DNA from: Cucumis sativus
Lineage: Eukaryota; Streptophyta; Magnoliopsida; Cucurbitales; Cucurbitaceae
Assembly: GCF_000004075.3 (NCBI RefSeq)
Contig: NC_026655.2
Location: 1,798,001 to 1,862,000, forward strand
Direction: 5' to 3'
DNA: 64,000 nt
Position numbers and translations under genes: made by a program. Under the pieces are notes generated by a model, which was not told where the DNA came from, ran no database searches, and was given only the letters and a program-made list of their open reading frames with translations. How positions within the stretch are numbered: the first letter of the stretch is position 1; every line of letters begins with the position of its first letter. Shown here piece by piece: positions 12,041 to 25,900 of this stretch.

Positions 12041-14014
12041 TCATCGATATTTTAAAGAAGCATGTCCTGTGGCTCCCAAATGCTTATGCAGTTTATTCCT
12101 GTTGGACATCGAAACCCACTTCAGTTTCAATCTAAAAGTGATTGTATTATCTTAGTGTAAGGTATAAAAGGAAATATGATGGGGATTAAGACACGAAGGA
12201 AGTTGTAAACAAGGCTTACCTTGAGTCGAATTCCTCTCCACATGTGTCACATGAATTGCCAGAATCCTTAGATGTTGACTGAGTTTAACATTGGATTATT
12301 AGAAACTGTTGGCTAAAGTAAATGAAGGAATTAAGAAAACAGTTCGGTGGAAATGCAAGTTTACCTTGGATTTCTTTCCTTTAGATGAGTGTCTAGAGTT
12401 GATCTTCAGGTCATTCTGTGCAACTGCTTTCCGATCAGCGGATTTACTTGAAGCTCTTTGTTCTTTGGCCAACTCACTGGCCCCCTTATCACTATTTTCA
12501 TCATTATGCAACGAATTGGAAGTGGAATCCTGCTGATGTGATGAATCATCTCCGTTAGTTTTGTAATTTCGAGAATCTGTTTCATTCATAGCTTCATCGT
12601 TTCCCTTGCCCTTCTTTTTGGCTCGACGACTCTTTTTTCCTCTCTTACCATTTTCAAACTCTGCTGGATTTGGCTCATCGTTCTCATTTTCAAAATGAGG
12701 TTTGACTGGGGAAGCTTCAGGCTGATTCACTGAAGCTGCACTTTTCCTATTTCGCAGTCCAGCTGCCATTGCTTCAAGAATATCTCTTTCGTCGTCGTCA
12801 TTCGATCCAAGTGCCTCACCAACCATATCTGATCTATCAACTTCATGAACATCGTCGTATTCACTCCCACTAAGTCCACCACCACTTTCGGTTTCTTCTT
12901 CCTCAATATCAAAACTTTCCTTGAACTCCTCCCCTAGTTTATCAACCTCATCATCCTGCCGTGTAGTTTCTTCTTCACCTTCACCTTCCCCTTCATCAAC
13001 AAATTCTTCAGATTCATCCTCATCATCTAGTGATTCTTTGAACTCTGCAACCTTCTCCTTGTGCTTTTTCGACTGTTCGTGATTCTTCCATTGCTTTTCA
13101 CTTTTGAACTTCTTACCACACAAAACACAGTACAGCTCTTTCCCTCTCCTATTCTCTTCCTCAAACACATCTTCTTCATCCTCCTCAACTTCCTCAACCT
13201 TTGCCCAATCAGGTTCCTCATATGTTCTAAGCTTCTCCATCTTCTCCCTCTCTAACCTTTTTTTCCTTTCCCTCTCCTCTTCCTTCTTCTTCTCCATTTC
13301 CATGTTCCTTTTCATAGCCATATCAATCACCCTTTTATCTCTCTTCTTCACAAACTCAGCCAAACCTCTCACTGTCTCATTGTACTCCCTCTTTGCCTTC
13401 TTCCTCAGCTTCTTGTTATCCTCCTCCATTAACCTCCTCGATTTCCGGTTGGGGCCGGCCATGACATCGTACTGATCAGCCCAGCAAAAATCCATAACCG
13501 TACAAAACCCAAGCCAGTAATTATAAAACGCAGTCACCTGCGTATACGGACTATCCAAATTCCCCATAACCGGAGCTTCACGAACCATATCCAAACGCAA
13601 TCCTAATTTCTTAGCGAAATTAATCTCATTCCCATAAATTTTATCAAAAAGGTCAGAATAGATCTTATAGAACCCTCGTCCAGAATCGGAATAGCCAGAA
13701 TAAACAGTATTAGAGAAGAACGGAAAGAGATTAGGAACAACAGAGCTGGAATTAACCGATCCGGCATCAGAAAAGAGGATTTGGGAACGATGGGAATCGT
13801 ACCAGGCGCGTTCTTTAGGATCGGAAAGAACCTCGTAAGCGTGCTGAAGCTCTTGAAACTGAGCGGTGGCATCAGCTTGTGACAAACCGGACTGGACAAG
13901 CTTATCAGGGTGGCGCTGGAGAGCTAGCTTACGGTACGCCGATCGAATTTCATCGGGGGTACAGTCGATGTGTAGGCCGAGGACCTCGTAATGGCATCGC
14001 TTAGCGGACGCCAT
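12041..14014 (-). CDS. DNAJC21/JJJ1-type J-domain zinc-finger co-chaperone
   Basis: J-domain co-chaperone of Hsp70; the yeast relative Jjj1 works in cytosolic 60S ribosome maturation, so a ribosome-biogenesis role is inferred. Exons (minus): 14014-12365, 12278-12220, 12098-12041; 588 residues. The J domain is at residues 6-72 with HPD at 35-37. A charged helical region follows, then a first C2H2 finger at 295-318 ([18 protein letters not shown]), a long acidic stretch and a Lys-rich region. The second C2H2 finger (Cys560, Cys563, His576, His582) is split over the two small last exons and ends GHASLKYR-stop. Reading the first exon straight through gives a false C-terminus that lacks this finger; the donor AAG|GTAAAC at 12365 and two clean acceptors restore it. 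The start has a good context and gives the standard [14 protein letters not shown]-terminus. Confidence 0.93.
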
Positions 14015-15521
14015 GGAAGGGCAAAGAATTAGGGAATATGCTCTTCCTTCTTTCTATGGGATTTTCTTTTGGGTCAGCTTACATAAATTGTATTTTAGTA
14101 TTTATACACAAAATTAGGCTCCCTTTGGCTTTGTTATCTTATTTTAAGATTAATATTAACGTTTATTTCAAATATAGCTAAGAACTCAATATAAATGTAA
14201 TTATAACTATGAGTAGATGTAATATCAATTAGAACTATAAACTTTGAATTATTAATCATCTTTTAGACTCAACTAATCATATCTTTAATTATTTTATTTT
14301 AAAAGTTAATAACTCTATTTTAGACTTAATTTCTTTTTATTAGAGTTAGGTGAATAAATTTTCTAAAATAAAATTATGAAATTAAATAAAAGTGTTTCAT
14401 AAATAGAAAACACGTTTTTTAATAACCTTAACTATTTGATATTATCACACTTCTCTCGACACTAATCCTTGCATTTGAAAAAACGTATACATGCATGAAA
14501 ATTACATTTTAATGTTTTTAAATTAAAGTGTTATGGAAGCTAAACTTATTTACTTATAAAAATTTATATTAAAATTAATGTAATAAATGATTTTTAATAG
14601 TTAATAAATTTTCCCCATTTTATGATTTTCATTTACGTTGTGATAACCTCATCCATTTACATCCACCTAGTGGAATCAGTAATTAACATAATTCTTATAT
14701 AATATAATCATCAATCACATTTACTATCATTAATCTCATTCATATTTTTCCTTGAGATGTCTTTACCATAGTCCATTCCAAAAAAAAAAAAAAAACCAAT
14801 TATCATAAAACTTGAATCATAGCCATCAAAATGGGCAAAGATTAAAAGTTCGAATGATTTCTTTTAAGGTTTTAAGATCAAATAAGATTTATAAAAAGAC
14901 TACCTTTAAATACGACAAAATGAACCAAAATATCACAATCTATCTACGATCATGATAAGCATAGATAACAGTCTATCACATATAGATTGCTATATTTTGC
15001 TATATTTGTAAATATATTTAGAAGTCGTCATTTAAACGTATTTTACAATCAATGATGTCCAACGCCAAGTGTTTATTGTTAGAATCTTATATACTTAACT
15101 GAAGATTCAAAGAACAGAACAACATTCCATGGACACCTTCCCTGGCCATTATAGAACACACCCAAATGTGGTATTGAAGTTAATATCAATCAATTAAAAC
15201 TAAAACCAACTATAGAAATGACCTGTAGGCTGTAGCTAACCAATGAATTGAGATTACATGAAGGAACTTTAAACTCAAGGGCTCAATAACTACATTTATT
15301 GTCTATCTACTCGACTACTCCTTTCTTTTGCTTTTCAAGACTTGGTTGTGAGTCTCTCTCATAAAACATAGACCCTCCCCCAAGTCTTGTGATTTCACTA
15401 GTTTATCATCTCACCTAATGATCCTCTTGATTGATTACTACTGCAAATACAACATACAATGTTTACCTGCAAAATTTGACAAGAATCAATGTACCTCTCT
15501 GTCAATAGATTGAAATTTGAT
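14015..15521. other. Intergenic region between DNAJ and carrier genes
   Basis: DNAJ promoter side (minus strand) followed by the carrier 3' flank. No gene supported. There is an A-tract at about 14780-14796. A short segment at about 14930-15010 with 'tatcac...tatatttgtaaat' resembles the MITE-like elements described elsewhere in the window. Confidence 0.5.
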
Positions 15522-18500
15522 TCAGTCCCGGGCAGTTAATGCCGCTTCTCGCATTGTTCCTTTGCTGTCACCTGATAAAGTAGCAGCTTCGATTTTGGAC
15601 TCGTCGTCCAATCTTTCATTGAAATGGTCTCTGAGAAATTCCACAGCCATAAAAGTTAAAGCAGAAGCTGGAATATACCATGTGATTCTGGGTATGCTAC
15701 CCCTAAACATTCCTTTTGTTCCTTCACTCCGCCAGATAGTTCTCACCGCATCCAACCAGCTGTTATACCTGAGATTTTAGAGAAAGTACTGCATATAAAC
15801 ACTATCTTGACTCGAAGATCTACCAAGCCAATAATATTGGTAGAAAAGAGTGAAATTGCACGAGAAAAACATATTTGAGCAAGTTGATAATCATCTGGTA
15901 CCTTAAAGTTGATCCCTGAACTTGCATTCTTGTTTTAACAACATCCAAGGGAGTCGTCAGATAAGCACTGATACCTAACAATTTTAGAACCATATTTTAA
16001 ACGTCAATCATGTAATCTAAAATTGAAGGGCTATCAAAGTGCTTACCACCAGCTAATCCTCCCAACACCAGTCCTTCCAAGGAGCTATTAACATCTGAAT
16101 TAGGCATCCATCTTTGCTTCCCATACTCGGTGAAATCTTTTAGCGCCTCATAAAACATGACCTGTGGTATCATAACTAAACCATTTAATTGATAAACAAA
16201 TGAATCCAAGGTATGAAGATACAGAATCGATGTCAGTGATGCTCACAAGACAGCATCTATAAAAGCACTAAGTACTTTTGTTCAAGTCTTCCACTTGTGT
16301 GTAGCATAGATAACTAAAACATAATATAATTTGAAGAAAAACGACTTGAACAAAGTATAAAGTAATTGCAAAAGAAGACATAATTAATTATGAAAATGTA
16401 ACCTATCCTTAATGGAAATTTTCTCTTTAAGCTAACAGAAATTTGAGTAGTGTGTGGTTTTAATACATAGCCATTCATAGAAGACATCTAAGTCATATTC
16501 ATGAGTTAATGCAAACTCTATGAATTATCTCCACTCAAATGTGTGTGTACGTGTGTGCATGAGAGATCATTTTCTATGAATTCTATGAATTGGCTCCACT
16601 CAATGTGTGTGTGTGTGCCTGAGAGATCATTTTCTATATTTATCAATTAGCAACTTAGAATTAAGTTTAGGATCTAGCTTGACAGTGACATCCGCAGATA
16701 CATAACTAAAATCAATACAGAAGAAATCAATCCATAAGCAACTAAAACAGGAAAAAGTCAGTCACTCAAACAAGAGTATAGAGATTCAGAATTTTATATA
16801 CCATTAGACCAGCAAACGGCACATCCCTGGCTAGTGTAGACCAATATCTGGAATAATACAAGGGAGGGGTCACAATCATGTTAGTAATTATACTTCTCTT
16901 AAGTATATTTTGTCACCAAAATTATGAAAATCCAATAGTTAAAGTTAATCTGGTTTATAGTTCAGACCCCGCATATAATCCTCTTAATCCTTGTTCCTTC
17001 AGGATTGAACGACCAGCCTGGAACATCCCTGAATAATAGCCATACATTTGCCCACCATGATTCATAGAGATATTATTCTTCATGGGAAGAGAACTCCAAG
17101 ATGACCTTGTGCCTTGAACTTGCATTCGTTGCTTCATAACTTCACATGGAACATACACAAACGAACCCAGTGTATCACCTGAAGTGGACAATGAAGGAAG
17201 AAAAGAGCAACACTAGATTATTGCGATGTTCACAGACAGGCTTTAGTTTTCAATAATTAGCATTGGAGGTTCAGGTCATAAAATAAAATAAAGTTAACTA
17301 GTTGTAAATGCCTTGGGTCACTGCTTTTGAAAAACGTAAAATGGGAATCCTAAATCAGGCATGAAATATAATCTATACAATACACTTCTATTTTGAGATG
17401 GGGGTTGGAATTGCAAAATTACGTGAAAAAATGGGGTACTGAATTTCGTTAACTATTTTATGATGAAACAGGATTAAATACATCCATAGTTATTAATGCA
17501 TTAGCATTGAGCTTTGTCAGAAGGGGTATCATAATGCTCGTGAGGCTCCATTGCTTACCAACGGCTCCAGCAATGAAATGAGCCCAGTGACCGCCAAGGC
17601 TAGGATGTGTTTCTTCAATCCATTTCTTACTGGACTCAATAACGCCAAAGTATGTAGCTCCAGTGGCAAGTGAACCAGTAATTCCAGGAGCTATGCCCCT
17701 ATAAAAGCCTAAAGAGCTATTAGAACCGGATAAAAAATCAAATATTACAGCAAAATCAAGTACGATCAAGAAATTTGAACTTATCACAATAACACGAGAA
17801 TGTAAAGGAAGCATAAATTTTAGCCGCTAGTGGGAAAAAAAATAACGAAAATGGTTACCCCTTAATCCGTCAATTTTCCATACTGATTGGACCATCTGCA
17901 ACAGGCTCTTTTGATTCTGATATAAATGAGATGAACAATGAACAAATTAGAGTTGGGAATTATCAAATCAACAAAATCTTGGGGAAGGGGGCCGGAATTT
18001 CTTTTTATTAAATGCCGCAGCCAACTCTTAATATGATGATTGAATTTAATAATAGTTTCCCACGACAAAAAACGTTGTGGTTGAAATAAAATTTAATTCT
18101 TCACCAAGCTGATATCCTGAAGACAAAATTAAAGTATTTTCATCAACTGACACAATGCATGAGCTCTCCTACGCGTCATACTTGACTTCCATATAGAATC
18201 GCCTGGCTTTGAATCCGAGTCTTTATGGTATCAATAGGGTGCATCATTCCTTCTCCAAATGCTCCCGCGATAGCTCCCCATAGAAACTCCCTCCATTCTG
18301 CAGGAAAAAAAAATAGCACGTTTGTAATAAACCACCTCAACACATTCAAATATAATGGCAATTTACTACTTGAGCAACAAGTCTAAGAAACTGATAGTTC
18401 ACTAAAATTACGCAGGTATTTGCAATTTTTTTCTCTACGGCTTCAAACAATACACAAAACCATTAACCTTTCATTAACCCTTATAGTTTTACAAATAGTT

Positions 18501-18805
18501 TCATCGACGAAAAGTTCTGCATCATCCTCCCATTATATATTGAATAGAGAAAAAGATGAATATGACACATAATCCTGAGTTGCAATTCATTATGAGGGTC
18601 AGTAGTTTTTTTTTTCCATTTCCTACATTTCTTGAGGTGAAATCAGCAAAGTAATGTAAAACGATTAAACCGCTAGAACGCGTGGTTGAGCAAATGGTTT
18701 CTAGAGAGAAAAAGTAAATCCAAGAAAACGCTCACCGAAGAAGTGATTGGATGTTGCGGTGCTCAAAGCTCGATCGTTAGTGGAAGTTGAGGAATTTGCC
18801 GCCAT
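15522..18805 (-). CDS. Mitochondrial carrier family (SLC25-like) protein
   Basis: Membrane transporter of the mitochondrial carrier family; the substrate cannot be read from the sequence. Exons (minus): 18805-18736, 18297-18182, 17916-17859, 17708-17559, 17178-16968, 16847-16802, 16161-16047, 15974-15902, 15768-15522; 361 residues. All three carrier repeats are present with their signatures: HPIDTIKTRIQ (repeat 1), VPCEVMKQRMQ (repeat 2) and TPLDVVKTRMQ (repeat 3). The protein is somewhat longer than a typical ~300-residue carrier because of N- and C-terminal extensions; the C-terminal tail is hydrophilic. The first exon starts MAANSSTSTN with no obvious presequence. It is adjacent to the DNAJ gene on the same strand; I recall the Arabidopsis pair At1g74240/At1g74250 in the same arrangement. 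Confidence 0.92.
16517..16637. repeat. 65-bp tandem duplication with GT microsatellite in a carrier intron
   Basis: Two copies with a 65-bp period, each made of 'tctatgaatt', 'ctccactcaa', a (GT)n run and 'gagagatcattttctat'. The GT runs differ in length and interruption (one has 'gtac'). The repeat is wholly intronic. Confidence 0.75.
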
Positions 18806-19979
18806 TTGAAAATGAAGAGGACGAGCTTGAGCTGCTCGAAGTTCTCCAGCATTTATTAGAATATCGAGTTTGGACACCATAAATTAGGGCTTTATTCAAA
18901 TTTCAGTTCCTAATTTTGTTTCACTCAAATCATTTTCAAATTTTCAAATTTATAGAAAGTACGAACACTAAAATTAAAGCATAATATGATCAATTTTGAA
19001 CCAAATTTAAAATTTAAAGACTAAAATGGTATTTTAACCTATTATATCACTTGAGCGTCCGATGTTACAATAATTAAAGCGACTCAAGTTAGCACCAACG
19101 ATTATATCTCGACAAAGATAGTAGCATTCTATCGAAGTAGACTACTATATTTTATGTAAATACTTTTAGCAATCTTTGTTATTTAAAATACTTTACAGAG
19201 ACAAATTGTTGCAACATTTCTTGTATTGTTTTTTTAACAAGTTCCTACTTCTTATACGGAGGAATTGTCAAAAATAGTAAATTTTACAAAAATATTTACA
19301 ACATATATAATTTTTTTCAGATTTTATTCACAATAAACTTTGATAGATATTAATATGTTTTTGTCGATGACATTGATAGACAGTAATAAAAGTCAATCAA
19401 TTTCTATCATTAATAGAATAAAAAAAAGATTCTTACAAAAATAGCAAAAAAAACTTATGATAATAGACCTCATGTTACTTTATTTTCTAAATTGCAAAAA
19501 TAGCAAATTTAAAAGTCCATAACACTACGATTACCATTTGATATCAATAGTTTTATCATATTCGCAATATGCAAAAAAAAATATATGTTATGAATTGTTT
19601 TTTTCTAAATGTTTTTGTCACTTGGTGCAATTTTTCTAAAAAAAGTTGTTATAGCTTGTAAATATTTTAATTTATTTTATTATTTTAAAAATGTTCATTT
19701 ATATAATACTTTAATAAGGTTTTAAGGTTTTTAAAACCAAATTGATAAAATTATTTTTAAAATTTATAATAGAAATGTTATAGATAACAAAAGGTTTTGA
19801 AAATAATTAGTATATAATAAACTACGATTCATGACTAATTTGTATATTTATTGAAAGTATATGAACTAAATTTGAACAAACTTTAAATTATATTATTCTT
19901 TAGTTTGTAATGGGTTGTTGTGTGATTTACAAAAAAAAAAAAAGATGCAATTTTGTATAGTTGAAAAGCAATGTTTGAT
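18806..19979. other. Intergenic region between carrier and RBOH genes
   Basis: Carrier 5' leader and promoter at the left, RBOH 3' flank at the right. Very AT-rich, with MITE-like sequence at about 19263-19690. No gene seen. Confidence 0.5.
19492..19690. mobile_element. MITE-like inverted-repeat element (diverged copy)
   Basis: Begins 'gcaaaaatagcaaattt' and ends 'cttgtaaatattttaattt' plus 'attttaaaaat', the same outer sequences as the clearer elements at 28417 and 29682. Termini are roughly inverted. A related partial copy lies just left, at about 19263-19430. Boundaries and target duplication were not determined. Confidence 0.45.
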
Positions 19980-22900
19980 CTAATAGTTTTCCTTGTGGAA
20001 TACAAATCTAGTTGAGGTTTTGGTGGAGAATTTGGTGCATAATCCCTCTAGTTCTCTTGCCAAAGCCAAAGGACCACAATAGAAAACTCCTGTTTAGAAC
20101 CAAAAAGAAAAGCCTTCTCAATGAGTAATTCATACAAAGTTTTTAGTTTAAAGATCACAGAAATTTTGATTATGCTTTGATCTTACCGATTCTTTCTCTT
20201 GCGTGCCTCCGAGCTAAACTTGAGAAGATGTTTATCCAATTCGGTCGACCAAAATGAGTTTGTACCTTCAAATAAAGTAGTTAGGTATTATTCGGTAACC
20301 AAACTGACTTTGTAACTCATTTACTATAACACATTAAAACATTGTGGTAAGGTAAGCTAGCCAACATGGTAGTTTAAAATCACTTTTAAACACGTTGTTA
20401 ATCAAATAGTAAATTACTTTTGAACGATTAACGTTGTGTTTTAAAGTGATTTTGAACGTGACAAGAACGATGTGTATATATGGAAAGCTTACGGGAGTCT
20501 TGGAGACAATGTCGATGCCACGTCGAGTATAATGCAAGGCTTGAATTGCTCTTATCAAAACAGACCTTACATCCCCTTCATGATATACACTAGTGAGGAA
20601 ATTGTGCATCTCCACAGCTAACTAAGAGCATTTGTGATATTAGAATTACATTCTTAACTATACAACATGTTAAAATCAACATAGTTATATATATATGTAT
20701 ATTTTTTTTACCTGAGTTTGGTCTGTAAATGTTAAATCATTCATGAAATCTTTAAACCAATCAAAGGAGCTTTGTTCTCTTGTAACCCAATAAAGATAGG
20801 TTTTTGATGTACTTTGGTTGCCTTTTCCACTGTCTCCCTATTCAATTTTAAACCATAATCATACTTTGTTGGTGATAAGCAATGTTAGGAAATTGAAGAG
20901 ATGAAAATCACAGGGAAGAAAAGGAGTCTTACACGACGATTCGATTTTTCAGTAAACTTGATTACAATGTCTTTCATGATGCTCATGAATGGTGTGGCTC
21001 CAATACCTAGACCAATTAGTACCACATTGTTGTACTTGACATGGTCTTGAGAAGCAGCACCATAGGGCCCATCAATGAATATTTTGGGGTAATTCTTCGA
21101 AGGAAATGTTCCCTGTAAAACATAAATTTGTATAACTCAGATTCATCATGATCATGATCATGATTTTTCTTTACACACTATATGTAGATAGAGAATTTAA
21201 CATTTAACTTCGAAGATGATAGAACAAGGATTATATTAGTTGAGTTATACTTAATTTAGCTTGATTATGATTCAATTTTGCCTTTAGGTTGAGTGTCCGT
21301 TTTAATATAGAATATGCAACTTAATTTGAAAAGAATGTTTCCAGTACTTATCACTGTTAGAAGTGGCACTAGTTACTAACTTTGTTTGCTAACCATTTAG
21401 ATTTTAGTTTTTAGTTTTTGAAAAGCCTATGGACATCTTTCTACCTCTATTTTTTGTTTTGTTATAAACATTTTACCGGTGTTTTCAAATATCCATTCAA
21501 GTTTTGAAAAAAAAAAAAAAAAAAAGCAGACTTAAACCATGGTAAGATCAACTCAAGAGAAAATAGGTATGATCTTCAAAAACCAAATGGTCGTCAAAGT
21601 ACAGAACCATAATGAAAGAGATGATGCTTTAAGAGAATCATAAAAATTTATCCTTCCTCACCAATTTACCTCATGGAACAGGCTGTAGAGCTCATAACTC
21701 CAATCTCCCAAATTTCTGATATGTACACTGAGGTGGCTATCTTGTGGTGCAGAAGTTAAAGAATACGGATGCCTAAAACATCAAGAAACCTTATCGGCTT
21801 TTAGTACATGAAGAATTAATGCATGTTCGGGATGAAGATCACTCTGAAACACACTTTTAAGTCACTCAAAATCAATTTAAATGATGATTAAAAGCATTTT
21901 TCAAGTGATTTTAGTTCTTTCCTAATCACTCTTGAACATGTCATTAATAAACAGAACTTTGAACTTTGATGCCTTGAGCTTATTAGTATTCCTTACCATT
22001 CAAATGGGGAGATTTGAGGGCATTGAATTAATACATACATCCCACTTTGATATTTGAATCTTTCTGGTTTGCTCAGTTTGAGAAACAAAACTTTTCCTGA
22101 ATAAGTCCTTGCCTGCATAATACATAATATACAAACAAATCTTGTTAAAATTATACTCGTATTCAAGGTCGTAGTTCTTCTCGGCTTACCGAGTATTAAA
22201 TAGGAAAGTAAAATGGAATACCTTCAAAACATTCACTTCGTATAAACAAGATCTAATTGCTCTAAAAATCCTCTCTCCAGAATATAATAAAACTGGAACT
22301 GCTATATACATCCAAGTCTTCAAAAAAAAGAAAAGTACACAAATTAGAATCAGCTTTAAGATATGGGCATCTAAAGAATACTTCAAAGAAAATATATGAT
22401 GTATTTTTCCTTGTGAGAGTTTATATTTCTGCGTTTGTGATTAACAAATATCTCCTATATATATATATATAATGGTTTAAATATCTTTCTGGTCTTTGTA
22501 CTTTTGAGTTTGGTTTACTTTGGTCCCTATACTTTCCAACTTTAGTTTATTTAGGTCGTTGAACTTTCAAAAAGTGACCATTTTGAAAGATAAAGACCAA
22601 TATAAATCTTTTGAAAGATAGGGATCAAAATAAACAAAAACTAAACGTATAAGGATCGAGGTAATATGCAAACGTTTTTTACAAAAAAAATCGAAATTTC
22701 TTATTAAGTAAATGAAAAGAGACTAATGATCAAAGTAGATCACAACAAAACAGCGTAAAGAGATTTATGATGCAGTGAAAAAAGCTGGGAGTGAGAAAAC
22801 TGGCTTACCGTTTTCTCTGTTGTTTTATCAGTTAGGAATAAGAATATGGAGTGAACAATGAGTAATGCATAGACAAATATGAACAAATGGTGAGAATACC

Positions 22901-25900
22901 AAAAGGTATTGTATCCTGTGACTTGTTGAATAGACCTCGGAAGCGAGGTCGATTTGCGACGCGGCCATTTCGTAGCGAGCAAAAATGCAATGAACATCAA
23001 TATGACCATAATAATGCCTGTTAAACTCTCAGTTGTGGCCAACATTTCAACATAAGATGGCTGATGGTAGTTGAACTGAGCAGCAATAGTTTTCTTAAAA
23101 ATTGACTTCTCACAACCACTAATTCTTGGAAAATCACAAGCAAGATGAGTTCCTCCATGAAGTATAACTCCTGCTACAATGCCTCCTGCAACTAACTAGG
23201 TTAGAAAAACATATGCATTAGTGTAGTTTGTGGACGAACGGATGATCTTAAGAAACACTGACACTTTAGATGTATCACATGCTTGGTAGTGTAATAGACG
23301 TTAAATATCAGTTTTACAAAGTTGAAGCGAGACCGACATTTATTTGAACACTTGTTACATATACTAAAATAGGCACGTATATGATCAAAGTAATAGAATT
23401 TAGGAGTGAAATACATCAAACTAACTTTTTAATCACATAAATGTATAAACTCGTTGGTTTTTAATTTCTTTCATGTATACAGGTGGTATGAATGTGTCCT
23501 TGTCGTGTCCATTTTCTAGATTTTAAGAAAATGGCATATCACCAAGTATTTGTATTCGTGCTTTTTAGCCAATGGCAATCTAATTAGTATGTTTATTAGA
23601 ATTTACTAAATTAATTACAGGGTTGTTTTTGTTATGGAGTACCAAAGCTTCATTTACCTTGTGGAAGTTTACATTGTCGTTGAAAGGAATGACGGAGTTG
23701 AGAGATGAATTTCTGCGAAGCCATGTAATCGTGTTTCGACAAACAGGAAGCAAGACTAGAGCCATGTTAAATTTCAAAGTCTCTGCTGCCCCCTTGGCAA
23801 TTGAGAGGCAGTAACCCATGACTTCGAATGCCTTTCGTTGGCGGTACTGAATGAATTTCCAGGTGAACAATGCAAGGCAGATGATCAACCACAATGCTAC
23901 CGTCCATGCTCGTCTCCATCGAGATCTAAGCAAAATTTCAGCCTCATATATGGACTCTTGAAATGAATCGTGGCTTTGCCAAATGTGTTTATTTGATGAT
24001 TGTTTGTTTAGAGGAGAGAGAACGTTTGATGAGCTTATCTTGAAGAGGTTCTCAAATTGATGTAGCTGAAATTTTTGTAACAGATTGGTAATACTAATGC
24101 ACATAATATTACTAATCATGAAAACTATAAAAGTAGATTTGTGTAACCAAAACAGGATGAATTATTCTAACTAAATTTGCAAATTATTTGTCTGCTTTGA
24201 TCATAACAAGCTTTCATGAGTTTATTTTTTGTTTCATCCAACTTTAAATATTCACAATGTACCTCTTATCTAGACAATGTAAGACTTTGGCTGCATTCCT
24301 AAAAAACCTTCTCCTCAATCGAAGTATCATCAAATGTTTTGAAAAATAGTCATTAATCTATGTTAACTCTCGAGCACTAGCTCATCACTTCTAATTGTTC
24401 AACTCTTCTTCCTTAGAACACACCGCTTTTCGTATAGAGTTATGAGGCTCTCACAGCATGTTTTAAGGTGCTTTTTTAGATGACAAAAATGATTGTAACC
24501 ATTTGTAAATCACTCTCGAACATGTCATAAATTTGAAGGACGAAGATATGAAGCACATAATGATACCTCAAGGTAGCCCTGCTTTTCTTCATCTAGCTCT
24601 TCCATGACTAAGGCAGCATAATCTTCTCCTTCTTCGTGGGTCACGGATAACTTATTGGTAGAAGCAGTTAACATTATTATCTGCAAGTCTCAAATTTATT
24701 CATTACTAAGAACAAGTAAAAACTAAACTAAATTATAACATATACTCTCAATCTTTGCCCTCTATTTCAAAAATACTCCTATACTTTCAAACTACTCTTG
24801 GAATAGAAATCCTTCAGCAAGTGTTTATGTAAAGGCGTTAGAACGGAGGGAGTTGGAAAGTGTAAAGTAGTGAACTCCACTCATTCTTTTGCCTAAGGAG
24901 TATTTCGTAGACCATGGCAAAAAAAATCAATCTTATGTTTTATTAACTTCTTACACGTGAACTCCAAGAGTTCACATCTCAATTTTCGTAAAAAATTCTA
25001 AAAAATTTCTACTCCAACCGTACTTTTGAAACATTTGAGGAAACCCAAAGAGTATATGTGTATTCTTTAAACAAATGACAATGTTCGAGGGCATCATTAC
25101 AACTTTTCGAGGTTATTTATATCAGAAAAAGAAGAGATACAGTAAAAAACATGAGAGAAACCTGTTTGATATCATTCTCAGTAACTTTTCCATCCATGTT
25201 CCTATCACAACTGAACAACATTAAAGGAAAAGGAGATCAATACTCAATAATAGGAGAAACAATGAGTTTTTCTTTTTTAATGTATTGCTAAATAAAAAGG
25301 GATATTATAGGTTTTTTACAGGTGAAATAGAGTTGTTGTTGCATCGGAATGAGTGAAGTGGCACCAAAGGATATGAAATTCACTTTTAGTGATATCTATT
25401 TTCCAATTCTTTCTTCTTCTCAGTGCTCTCAACAGTTGATATGCAAACTCCTGAGATTCTGACATTCCTACTTGGGGAAGAGATAAATGGTTAATGCATA
25501 TTAAAATTTGTAAATAAAAATTACTTTTAATGAGAAACAGTTCAAATACTTCAATGCAGTTCGAATGCTTTCCTCATTGATTTCTGGTTTGTGTTTTTTA
25601 AAATTAATCCTACAAACACTCTTTCCAACCAAATTAAGACAGTTTTAACCCATCTTTCAAAAACTAATCTAAATTTTGAAAACTAACCAAATTAGTTTTT
25701 AAAAAACTTGTTTTTTTCATGTAGATTAGCTAAAAATTCAAAGTCTTGTTCTTAAAAAAAAAGGTAGAAATGATGAGGAATATGCTTCATTTCATAAACC
25801 AAAAACAAAAATATGAAATGTTACTAAACATAACCCAAATAATTACTAAAGGTAGAGTTACGTTTATGTTTCATAACTATTTTGTTTTTTTCTTTGGTTT

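Noticed and set aside
12299-12364. Continuous DNAJ reading frame past 12365 to a stop at 12299
   Set aside because: The tail [11 protein letters not shown] lacks the expected second zinc finger, and a clear donor plus two downstream exons encode that finger.
13104-13475. Plus-strand Ser/Phe-rich open frame inside the DNAJ gene
   Set aside because: Antisense of the Glu/Lys-rich region of the DNAJ protein, which creates stop-free complementary frames.
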